A stretch of DNA of 64,000 nucleotides. Origin: Streptomyces rishiriensis. Its GTDB lineage: Bacteria > Actinomycetota > Actinomycetes > Streptomycetales > Streptomycetaceae. The position numbers and the translations under genes were made by a program. Under the pieces are notes generated by a model. It ran no database searches, had not been told where the DNA came from, and worked only from the letters and a program-made list of their open reading frames with translations. The stretch covers positions 1-64,000 of the forward strand of contig NZ_JAUSWV010000001.1 in NCBI RefSeq assembly GCF_030815485.1, in the 5' to 3' direction. Below, one piece after another: positions 58,025-64,000 of the stretch. Each line of letters opens with the position of its first letter. The stretch's first letter is position 1.

Positions 58025-58608
58025 TCAGGCCTTCGCCTGGTGGGCCGGCTCACGCGGCATGCGTTGAGCTTGGTGCCATCCGGCCGCCTCGATATCAAGA
58101 TCGGGCAGCGGCGTATGCAGCCTCGGTACGACAGCGCGTTCACCCTCCGGCGCAGCTGCAGGCCGTGGCATGCGCGGGACGTCCCCTTTGGTAATGCGGA
58201 GCTTGCGTATGCTGCCGGCACCGAATTCTGCGTTGAGGCGCTGCAGCAACGCGTCTTCCAGGAGCCGGAGCTAGTGAGCCATGCCGACGATGCGCCGTGC
58301 AGCGTGAGGGTCCCGGTGTGCTCATCGAATCCGACCGGGATCACGTGCTGGGCGACGTCGGGTCCGACCACGGATGGCCACTGGGCCAGCACGGAAGCCC
58401 CGACTGGGTGGCACAGGCCGCGTTCGGTGAGCATTTCCAGCAGAACCTGCCCGAGCGGCACCGACCGTGTACGCCCTCGCCGTGTCCGGTGGCGCGCACT
58501 CTCGGTGGCTTTGGTGAAGCGGTAGCGTCTGGCGTCCTCTCTGGCGCGCCTCAGCGCTATCCGGGCGAGATCGGTCTCAGGGGAAGAGGGCGGCGGCGGG
58601 GCTGTCAT
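58025..58608 (-). pseudogene. DciA-type helicase loader with one-base frameshift
   Basis: From ATG 58608 the first frame reads LARIALRRAREDARRYRFTK, SVPLGQVLLEMLTERGLCHP, ASVLAQWPSVVGPDVAQHVI, PVGFDEHTGTLTLHGASSAW: the DUF721/DciA domain. After SSAWLT the frame is lost, and a second frame gives LRLLEDALLQRLNAEFGAGS, IRKLRITKGDVPRMPRPAAA, continuing to a stop at 58025. Adding one C in ACTAGCTCC at about 58270 (giving ACTCAGCTCC) restores SSAWLTQLRLLEDALL, the expected family sequence. DciA loads DnaB in bacteria lacking DnaC. The gene overlaps its upstream neighbour by ATGA and precedes dnaB. Either a fresh mutation or a sequence error. Confidence 0.75.
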
Positions 58609-59204
58609 TGGTCGAACGGCTGGCGCGGAGTGAACGTGGCTGTTCCCCAGACCCGCTGCACGTGATGGTCGGTGAAGGCGTACACCAGCCGGTAGGCGGA
58701 GGCTGCATCAGGGCCCTGGCGCAGCTGCGTCAGGTGCCGTTCGGCTTCCTGCTCGCTCAGGCGCGGCGTGCCGCACACCTGCCAGATCTGCCCGTTCCAC
58801 ATTTCTGGAATCCAGCGCTTCTTCGGCTCGGGCTGGTCGGCGTGGATGCCGTGGCGGGACTGCACGCGGGAGGGCGGCGCATCGGCTTCCGTGTGCGGGG
58901 GTTCGTGCCCGGAGCGTGGGCGTGGTGTCCGCAGTCCTGCCCGGCGGCGGGTTTCGCACAGCAGACACAGGTCAGCGGCGTCCGCGTCGACGGGGCCGTG
59001 CGGGTGCTCCGGGCAACGCGTGGTCGGCTTGGCCGCGGTGATGGCGTCGTTCAGCAGGACCAGGGCGCGTTCGAGGTCCCGGCGGATCTCCTCCGTGCTG
59101 GCGGCGCTGTCCTGGTCCTCAAGGCGCTGCCCGTGTTCGCCAGCGACACGAAGGGAACGGCCCAGGGCGACGAGCTGGGCGTGATTCACAGAGGTCTCCT
59201 TCAT
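58605..59204 (-). CDS. Hypothetical protein coupled to the DciA-type gene
   Basis: A 199-residue protein from ATG 59204 (MKETSVNHAQLVALGRSLRV). The first half is helical (STEEIRRDLERALVLLNDAI), followed by a small Cys/His cluster (CPEHPHGPVDADAADLCLLC). A Pro/Arg-rich linker leads to a C-terminal beta-rich stretch (KKRWIPEMWNGQIWQVCGTP, YRLVYAFTDHHVQRVWGTAT). Its stop overlaps the start of the DciA-type gene (ATGA), so it belongs to the replication operon. It may be a zinc-binding accessory protein; the family is unknown to me. Confidence 0.65.
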   Translation of the reverse strand: MKETSVNHAQLVALGRSLRVAGEHGQRLEDQDSAASTEEIRRDLERALVLLNDAITAAKPTTRCPEHPHGPVDADAADLCLLCETRRRAGLRTPRPRSGHEPPHTEADAPPSRVQSRHGIHADQPEPKKRWIPEMWNGQIWQVCGTPRLSEQEAERHLTQLRQGPDAASAYRLVYAFTDHHVQRVWGTATFTPRQPFDQ

Positions 59205-59257
59205 GCGTGCAACGGTTGCGCAGAGCCCGACTGTCGTGGCCCAAGTTATGCGCGTGA

Positions 59258-59707
59258 TCATCTGCCGGGGTGTGCGCTGCTACGGGCCAGCCTCAGCCGC
59301 ATCGCACGCCACAATTCACCGGCACCGCGGCTGGTGGCCGGCTGAGTATCGTGCAGTCCAGGGCAGCAGGCGTCATGGACCACCTTGGCACTGCCGTAGT
59401 CACGGTGATGAGGTCCTGGCCACGCAACCCCGCCGACCAGATGGTAGACCTCGGTGTCGGCGAAGAGACGGGCCGGATAGTCCCCCGGCATCAGAGCGAT
59501 CCACGCCTGCTCCACCGGGGGCTCCTCCCCCTCGATGACACGGGCGGGATCGGGGCCGGCCTGGGGCCGGTAGATGTTCACCCCGTCGAAGTCCAGGGTG
59601 CGGTGACGCTGCGTCGCCAGACCGCAGTGCGCACAAGGCACGGTCAGCTTGCGCCCCCACGCCGGCACCAGGTCGTCGCCCGGCCCATGCTGGGAAGGAA
59701 CTCCCAC
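59258..59707 (-). CDS. Hypothetical protein with N-terminal CxxC
   Basis: A 149-residue frame from GTG 59707: GVPSQHGPGDDLVPAWGRKL, TVPCAHCGLATQRHRTLDFD, GVNIYRPQAGPDPARVIEGE, EPPVEQAWIALMPGDYPARL. A C-x-x-C lies near residue 24 and further Cys near the C-terminus (HDACCPGLHD). It is a soluble alpha/beta protein. It lies 53 bp upstream of the hypothetical gene that begins the dciA-dnaB block on the same strand and may be part of that operon. Confidence 0.55.
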   Translation of the reverse strand: MGVPSQHGPGDDLVPAWGRKLTVPCAHCGLATQRHRTLDFDGVNIYRPQAGPDPARVIEGEEPPVEQAWIALMPGDYPARLFADTEVYHLVGGVAWPGPHHRDYGSAKVVHDACCPGLHDTQPATSRGAGELWRAMRLRLARSSAHPGR

Positions 59708-59877
59708 GTCCGCTCAGCCTCCGATGCGTGATGGACGACAGCCACCTGGCCGGGCGCGGCTCGCCCCACAGGCAGCAAATCCCAGGCTAGCGCCACAAAC
59801 TGACATACCGACAGTCGCTCATCCGGCTCGCTGGTGCAGCCGACCAGCCGCGACCCGGAGGCGGCATCCTCGCCTGG

Positions 59878-60741
59878 TCAGGGTGTGCGGACTACGGCTC
59901 CGGAGATGAACCACTGCACCAGGGTGGCGGCGAGGTGGACTCCCGCGCGGGCCGCCTCCAGGGTCTCGGGCACGGTCGCGGTCCGAGCGCCGTGCCGGGA
60001 GGTCTGCCCATCCCACAGTGCGCGCATCATCGCCTCGGCCGGGGCGATCGGGTCGCCGCCCACCGGGGTGGGGATCGCGGCGGTGAACTTATGCCGGGCG
60101 TTCCTGATCTCCCCGAGCATGGTGCCGAGAGTGGCCTTGGCATTGTTCGGCTGAACGACCGCATGCGCCGCCGACTCCACCGCCTTGATCGCCTCGCTAT
60201 ACGCGCGCACCGCGTCCGGGCCGCGTCCGTACGCCGCCTTCCACGCCGCCTCCAGGTGGTCGGCCGCAGAGCCGGCAGACTGCTGGTCTGCGGCCTCAAC
60301 GATGGTCTGCCTCACCGCGTCCCGGACGGCCGGGGCCACCCTTTCTTCCAGCCCGTCCTCCATGTCCGTGACCCGGTAGGCGGACCCACCTTTGCTAAGG
60401 AGCAGATCAAGAGCTTCGACAGATCCGTCCGCCTCCACCTCGAACCAGTAGCCGAGCAGCGCGTCGACGATGTCAAGCAGGGTGTCCCCGGTGCTGCTCG
60501 TGAGGGTTTTCGTGTACGGGAATATCCCGGCGCGCTCGCGCAGCACGGGGATCCGCACCTGCACGCACAGGAGCTGCGCTGTGGCTTCGTCGTATCGGCC
60601 ACTCCCGATGAAGAGGGCTTGTTCCACCCACTTTTGCAGTGGCCCGGTGAGGTGCGGGGGTATGCCCTCGAACGGCCCGTCGAATTCGGGTTCGGCGAGG
60701 CCGACGCGGACCGAGAAGCGTGGGCGGGGCGTGGTTGTCAT
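59878..60741 (-). CDS. Hypothetical protein, abortive-infection-like helical region
   Basis: A 287-residue protein from ATG 60741. The N-terminal half is strands and helices (RFSVRVGLAEPEFDGPFEGI, EATAQLLCVQVRIPVLRERA, TLLDIVDALLGYWFEVEADG). The C-terminal half is helical (ADHLEAAWKAAYGRGPDAVR, AYSEAIKAVESAAHAVVQPN, NAKATLGTMLGEIRNARHKF). The segment AxxEAIKAVESAA followed by GTMLGEIR resembles abortive-infection and HEPN-type families, but no R-x4-6-H is seen. Upstream it borders the direct-repeat region; it may be the first gene of the operon running through dciA and dnaB. Confidence 0.65.
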   Translation of the reverse strand: MTTTPRPRFSVRVGLAEPEFDGPFEGIPPHLTGPLQKWVEQALFIGSGRYDEATAQLLCVQVRIPVLRERAGIFPYTKTLTSSTGDTLLDIVDALLGYWFEVEADGSVEALDLLLSKGGSAYRVTDMEDGLEERVAPAVRDAVRQTIVEAADQQSAGSAADHLEAAWKAAYGRGPDAVRAYSEAIKAVESAAHAVVQPNNAKATLGTMLGEIRNARHKFTAAIPTPVGGDPIAPAEAMMRALWDGQTSRHGARTATVPETLEAARAGVHLAATLVQWFISGAVVRTP

Positions 60742-60951
60742 CGCGAAACGGTAGCGGCACGTGCGATCACATTCGACAGATTTGCCTCCGAGCGGGTTGC
60801 TCGCTTGGGACCGCACCGAGGGTCTCCTCGGCGGGCCCTAGGCAGAGGCGATAGTTGCATGCCTTCGCTTGCCCCTGGCACCGCCAGAGGCGGTCACCGC
60901 CGACCTCTTCGGGCTGACTGGCCCCGATCCAGGCTGACAGCATGGGGAGTT

Positions 60952-61120
60952 CCGGACACTGGAGCGGTCATGTGTCAGCGAAGCTCTACAGAAGGAGCAG
61001 ATGAGGCACACCGTCCGCCGTATAGCGGCATGGCGACGACGCCCTTGCTTTTGTGACGACTATCGTGCTTCGGCTCACCGACACCTCGCGGCAGCTGGCG
61101 CGGCACAGAAATCACAATCC
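60952..61120. repeat. Left copy of a roughly 170-bp direct repeat
   Basis: From CCGGACACTGGAGCGGTCA through GAAGCTCTACAGAAGGAGCA, CTTGCTTTTGTGACGACTAT and CACCTCGCGGCAGCTGGCGC to GAAATCACAATCC, this copy matches 63353-63522 with scattered differences, in the same orientation. In the right copy this DNA is the region immediately downstream of tpg and includes the last codons of that gene. The left copy therefore marks the former site of a tpg 3-prime end. Confidence 0.85.
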
Positions 61121-61279
61121 GACTCTTCGTCCTCGGCGGGAGGGCCATCTGGCCGACGAACGCTCACCGTCACAGCCGCACTGTCCACCCCACACCCCCA
61201 GCCCACGGGCAATAGCCCATGTAGCCAAGGATGTCAGCGCAGGCCGCTGCACGCCCGCAAGATCGTGTTACGAGTTCTA
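61121..61279. other. Short gap before the IS element
   Basis: Non-coding. No gene or strong hairpin noticed. Confidence 0.4.
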
Positions 61280-62172
61280 ACAACGGCTAACACAATGAGG
61301 TGGATCGCTCCTGGTTGCCGTGTCCAGGGCGAGAGTTGAGCGTTCGGTCCTCTGTGGGGACGTCACCGTGGATCGTGTCGGATGAGCTGTGGGATCGCTT
61401 GGAGCCGTTGCTGCCGCAGCGAGGCCGCAGGTTCCGGTATCCGGGCCGCAAGCCGTTGCCAGACAGGGATGTGCTGTGCGGGATCTTGTACGTGCTGCAC
61501 ACCGGGATCCAGTGGGAGTACCTGCCTCAGGACCTCGGCTTCGGCTCGGGCATGACGTGTTGGCGCCGTCTGCGGGACTGGAACGAGGCCGGAGTATGGC
61601 AGCGGCTGCACGAGGTCCTGCTGGCCGAGCTTAACGCGGCCTCCCGGCTGGACTGGTCCCACTGCGTGGTCGACTCCTCCCACGTCAGAGCCTTAAAAGG
61701 GGGTTGCACACCGGCCCCTCGCCGGTCGACCGAGGCCGGGCCGGCTCGAAGCACCACTTGATCACCGACGGGCACGGCACCCCGCTCGCCGTCCTGCTGA
61801 CCGGCGGCAACCGCAATGACGTCACCCAACTCCTGCCCTTGCTCGACGCCATCCCGCCGGTCCGCGGCCGGGTCGGCCGTCCCCGCCGCAAACCGGACTC
61901 ATTGTTTGCCGACCGCGGCTACGACCACGACATCTACCGTGACCAGGTCCGCGCCCGCGGCATCGTGCCCGCGATCGCCCGCCGCGGCACCCGGCACGGC
62001 ACCGGACTGGGCACCTACCGCTGGGTGGTCGAGCGGACCTTCGCCTGGCTGCACGGCTTCCGACGTCTTCGGATCCGATGGGAACGCAGAGCCGACATCC
62101 ACGAAGCGTTCCTCAAACTCGCGTGCTGCCTCATCACCCAACGACAGATTCGCTTCCTGTGTTAGCTGTTGT
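61280..62172 (+). mobile_element. IS5-family element with frameshifted transposase
   Basis: The left end ACAACGGCTAACACA (61280-61294) and right end TGTGTTAGCTGTTGT (62158-62172) are inverted repeats with one difference, bracketing about 0.89 kb with one transposase in two frames. A further, inverted copy of the left-end sequence (20 of 21 bases) is at 62658-62678 beyond a 128-codon gene. Confidence 0.8.
61300..62165 (+). CDS. IS5-family transposase made by frameshifting
   Basis: The first frame (GTG 61300; the true start may be further in) reads IVSDELWDRLEPLLPQRGRR, GILYVLHTGIQWEYLPQDLG and the first Asp in HCVVDSSHVRALKGG. At TTAAAAGGGGG (about 61693-61703) a -1 shift leads into the second frame: HTGPSPVDRGRAGSKHHLIT, VLLTGGNRNDVTQLLPLLDA, the second Asp in SLFADRGYDHDI, and the Glu in YRWVVERTFAWLHGFRRLRI. 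It stops at 62165 inside the terminal repeat. All three catalytic acids are present. The run A-AAA-GGG is a classic -1 slippery site for this IS group. Confidence 0.85.
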
Positions 62173-62187
62173 CAGTAAGCTGTAGGT

Positions 62188-62574
62188 ATGACTGAGATGG
62201 CGGCTGGCAGGCCCGGGCCACGCAAGCCGCGAGAACTGCGTGATGTCCACGAGTTCCTGGACCAGGTGAGGCTCCGCCCGGGAATGTGGGTTCGCCGCGG
62301 CTCTCTTCAGCATCTGGACTCCATGCTTGTCGGCTACGCAGTCGCCTGCGAGATCCACGACAGCGATGAAAGTTTTGACTTCTGGAACAGCGGCCCCTTC
62401 TCCCAGTGGCTGTGGAAGCGGATGAACATGGCGTACCCCAGCAACCTGGGCTGGGCTGTCGAGATCGAACGGGCAGCCGAGTCTGCGGGTATGCCACCGA
62501 TGGAAATGTTCTTCTCCCTCTTGGACGAGTTCCGTGCTGAGCGGGGTAGAGCGCGGAGTACGCACGAGAAGTAG
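62188..62574 (+). CDS. Hypothetical protein next to the IS
   Basis: A 128-residue protein from ATG 62188. It contains RELRDVHEFLDQVRLRPGMW, VRRGSLQHLDSMLVGYAVAC, EIHDSDESFDFWNSGPFSQW, LWKRMNMAYPSNLGWAVEIE, FFSLLDEFRAERG. Trp- and acidic-rich, helical and soluble, it has the size and composition of an immunity or small adaptor protein. It lies between the IS right end (62172) and an extra inverted copy of the IS left end (62658), so it could be carried as cargo. The family is unknown to me. Confidence 0.65.
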   Translation: MTEMAAGRPGPRKPRELRDVHEFLDQVRLRPGMWVRRGSLQHLDSMLVGYAVACEIHDSDESFDFWNSGPFSQWLWKRMNMAYPSNLGWAVEIERAAESAGMPPMEMFFSLLDEFRAERGRARSTHEK

Positions 62575-62657
62575 CAATCACTCCCGACAGGCGGGGACCC
62601 TCACTCCCAGCCGAACGCACAACTCGCTCCACCATTGCTCCTATCAGGAGCCATCCG

Positions 62658-62678
62658 CCTCATTGTGTTAGCCGCTGT
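62658..62678. repeat. Extra inverted copy of the IS terminal sequence
   Basis: These 21 bases match the left terminus of the element at 61280 (core GGCTAACACAATGAGG) in inverted orientation with one difference. The stop codon of the gene at 62668-62988 lies inside it. Confidence 0.75.
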
Positions 62679-62988
62679 AAATGAAGTCGATGAAGACTTG
62701 GTTCGGAGCGTTCCATGTGGCCTGTTTGTCGGCGCGCCCCTCTTGGAAAGTATCGCCCGTAAGGCGCCCCTGGCTATCGAAGCGACCGGTGTACCGTCCC
62801 GGCGGCATCAGGAAGGTGATGTCAGTGTCTGTCACCCTGGCGTCCTGCAGGTCCGTGAAACCCGCCTTGTTGTGGACGTTGACCTTCCCCCTGAGCAAGC
62901 CGTGCTCGTCCTCATTGTCGATCTGCACGTGAAGGATGAAGCCGTTGCTCTGGGCGATATCCCAGTTACCTACAACGTTTCTTGGCAT
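62668..62988 (-). CDS. Small beta-rich hypothetical protein
   Basis: A 106-residue protein (MPRNVVGNWDIAQSNGFILH, VQIDNEDEHGLLRGKVNVHN, KAGFTDLQDARVTDTDITFL, MPPGRYTGRFDSQGRLTGDT). Alternating strands with G-x-W-D/T start and G-R-F-D-x-x-G-R-L-T-G resemble lipocalin-like or DUF-type beta barrels that bind small molecules. Base composition is less GC rich than the flanks. The last three codons and stop (YSG-TAA) are within the IS-end-like sequence, so the C-terminus may have been trimmed. Confidence 0.65.
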   Translation of the reverse strand: MPRNVVGNWDIAQSNGFILHVQIDNEDEHGLLRGKVNVHNKAGFTDLQDARVTDTDITFLMPPGRYTGRFDSQGRLTGDTFQEGRADKQATWNAPNQVFIDFIYSG

Positions 62989-63352
62989 TACAGGCTCCTC
63001 GCTCCCTTTCTCGCTATTCAGTCAATATCAAACTACCTCCGCTCCCGAAAGGCCACAACCTGGAGAATTCGTTAATTGGGCAACTATTCACTCGCGGTCC
63101 GAGACGACTCACAGATAGTCCAGAACCCCGATCTCAACCTGCCGCTATCAGGATCAGCCGCAGTTGGGAGCAGCGGGCCGGGGTCCGATCGCCGCGCCAC
63201 CGAGGGCGTGCCCGGGGTGCTGCGCGCCCGGACGCATGATGCGCACGCTCGCACTGTCCCACCCCCGCCGGGCCGGGTTCCGGGGCAGTCGCCGCGCGCT
63301 GCGCCGCCGCCTGTGGCGCTCGGACGGGCAGATCCTCACCGCTAAGCGGCGC
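62989..63352. other. Gap between the beta-rich gene and the right direct repeat
   Basis: A short frame around 63240-63350 (TLALSHPRRAGFRGSRRALR, then RLWRSDGQI) has an Arg-rich C-terminus-like appearance but no start. Otherwise no gene is supported. Confidence 0.35.
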
Positions 63353-63522
63353 GCCGGACATGGAGCGGTCACGTGCCAGTGAAGCTCTACAGAAGCAGCA
63401 GATGAGGCACACCGTCCACCGTATACCGGCATGGTGACGACCCCCTTGCTTTTGCGACGTCTATCGCGCTTCGGCTCACCGACACCTCGCGGCAGCTGGC
63501 GCGGCACAGGAAATCACAATCC
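63353..63522. repeat. Right copy of the roughly 170-bp direct repeat
   Basis: CCGGACATGGAGCGGTCAC through GAAGCTCTACAGAAGCAGCA and CACCTCGCGGCAGCTGGCGC to GAAATCACAATCCAAA. It is co-linear with 60952-61120 and runs into the stop end of tpg. Confidence 0.85.
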
Positions 63523-64000
63523 AAATTCGACGTAATCGATATCCGTGAATTCGACCCTGAGATCTCCGGCGCGGCGACCGCCGTCCTTGAAATAGACCTC
63601 TTGCAGTCCTTCCGCCGCGATCCGCTCGAGTTCGCGCTCGGACGCGCCCTGCTCGCGGGCAGAGAAGAGCCTGCCCGCGTACCCGGGAGGCAGTGCCTGG
63701 GTGAGACGGCGCATGCGTCCGTCGTCGGTGGTGCCAGGCGCCGCGGTGAATCCGAACCTCGCGCGGGTCTCGATGACGATTCCCTGTGTGGCGGCCGCCT
63801 TCCGGGCGCGGGCGCGGACTCCCGGCTGCCAGCGGGCCCGGACGGCGTCGGCCAGACGTTCGGCGAGATCGGGGCGCGGGTGCTTGAACTGGCCGCGCAC
63901 ATAGCGCTCGACGGTGCGCTGGGAGATGCCGAGCAGGCCGGCCACCGCACGGGTGCCGTCCAACTGTCTGACCAGGTAACGCATCTGCGCACCCGCGGTC
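63514..64000 (-). CDS. tpg: Telomere terminal protein Tpg, runs off the right edge
   Basis: At least 162 codons; the 5-prime end lies beyond 64000. Tpg is the protein covalently joined to Streptomyces telomere 5-prime ends and primes end patching. Visible: GAQMRYLVRQLDGTRAVAGL, an HTH with LGISQRTVERYVRGQFKHPR, the basic RARWQPGVRARARKAAATQG, ETRARFGFTAAPGTTDDGRM, LFSAREQGASERELERIAAE, GLQEVYFKDGGRRAGDLRVE and the acidic end FTDIDYVEFGL. The frame is undamaged, unlike the copy at 7851-8408. By analogy with the 7.8-10.3 kb pair, tap would lie immediately to the right of the window. Confidence 0.9.
   Translation of the reverse strand, partial: TAGAQMRYLVRQLDGTRAVAGLLGISQRTVERYVRGQFKHPRPDLAERLADAVRARWQPGVRARARKAAATQGIVIETRARFGFTAAPGTTDDGRMRRLTQALPPGYAGRLFSAREQGASERELERIAAEGLQEVYFKDGGRRAGDLRVEFTDIDYVEFGL

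Noticed and set aside
1..64000. tRNA or rRNA genes
   Set aside because: No cloverleaf-like or rRNA-like sequence was noticed by eye; a tRNA scan would be needed to be sure.

Overview
The window reads as the extreme left end of a linear Streptomyces-type replicon (a chromosome arm or a large linear plasmid; the sequence cannot tell which). It is GC rich throughout and most genes have Streptomyces-like start signals (GTG/TTG starts, GGAGG-type ribosome sites, ATGA/GTGA overlaps). Base 1 begins with CCCGCGGAGCGGG, the first palindrome of archetypal Streptomyces telomeres. It is followed by about eight more back-to-back hairpins to about base 201 that I do not recognise as the archetypal series. 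The rest of the window fits a subtelomere: telomere terminal-protein genes (tpg, tap) in several states of decay, a truncated helicase with helicase-associated repeats, insertion sequences and their remnants, and many genes truncated at sharp junctions.

Layout. 1-1.1 kb: telomere and non-coding DNA. 1.1-8 kb: a small secreted protein, then a cluster with conflict-type domains (HEPN-like protein with zinc ribbon, PIN-like protein, second RX4H protein, RelE-like toxin/antitoxin pair, SLATT-like membrane protein). 7.85-10.3 kb: degenerate tpg and tap. 11.4-16.3 kb: a three-gene operon of a small winged-helix-like protein, a Rad50/SMC-like ATPase with zinc hook, and a large protein ending in a PD-(D/E)XK nuclease; this resembles Lamassu/ABC-three-component defence systems and is the best candidate for a new system here. 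17.3-27 kb: one replication-relaxation family gene plus several fragments of it, four dispersed copies of an iteron-like repeat, a four-gene operon ending in a beta-lactamase-fold serine hydrolase, and an IS5-family element with a possible passenger gene. 27-32 kb: remnants of a lipoprotein gene, a zinc-ribbon recombinase and a telomere-type helicase, plus small regulators (a stand-alone LexA-type DNA-binding domain).

32-41 kb is a metabolic/regulatory island: two short-chain dehydrogenases, a quinone-reductase-like oxidoreductase, an FMN reductase, a MarR regulator with three matching palindromic operators, an AraC regulator, a cupin, a STAND-type ATPase regulator and an SRPBCC protein. 41.3-48.5 kb: an intact IS5-family element, a YaaC-like protein, and truncated or frameshifted genes. 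48.6-55 kb: nucleic-acid enzymes (DUF3223 protein, UvrD-like helicase fused to a nuclease domain, endonuclease VII-like protein) and a tail-to-tail HigB/HigA-like pair.

55.6-64 kb looks like a replication module: a possible tpg 3-prime remnant, a DnaB-type helicase, a DciA-type helicase loader (one-base frameshift) and a coupled upstream gene. An IS5-family element follows, flanked by a roughly 170-bp direct repeat, and then an apparently intact tpg that runs off the right edge. tap normally lies immediately upstream of tpg, so it would be expected just beyond base 64000. All functional statements come from motif recognition by eye, without database searches.
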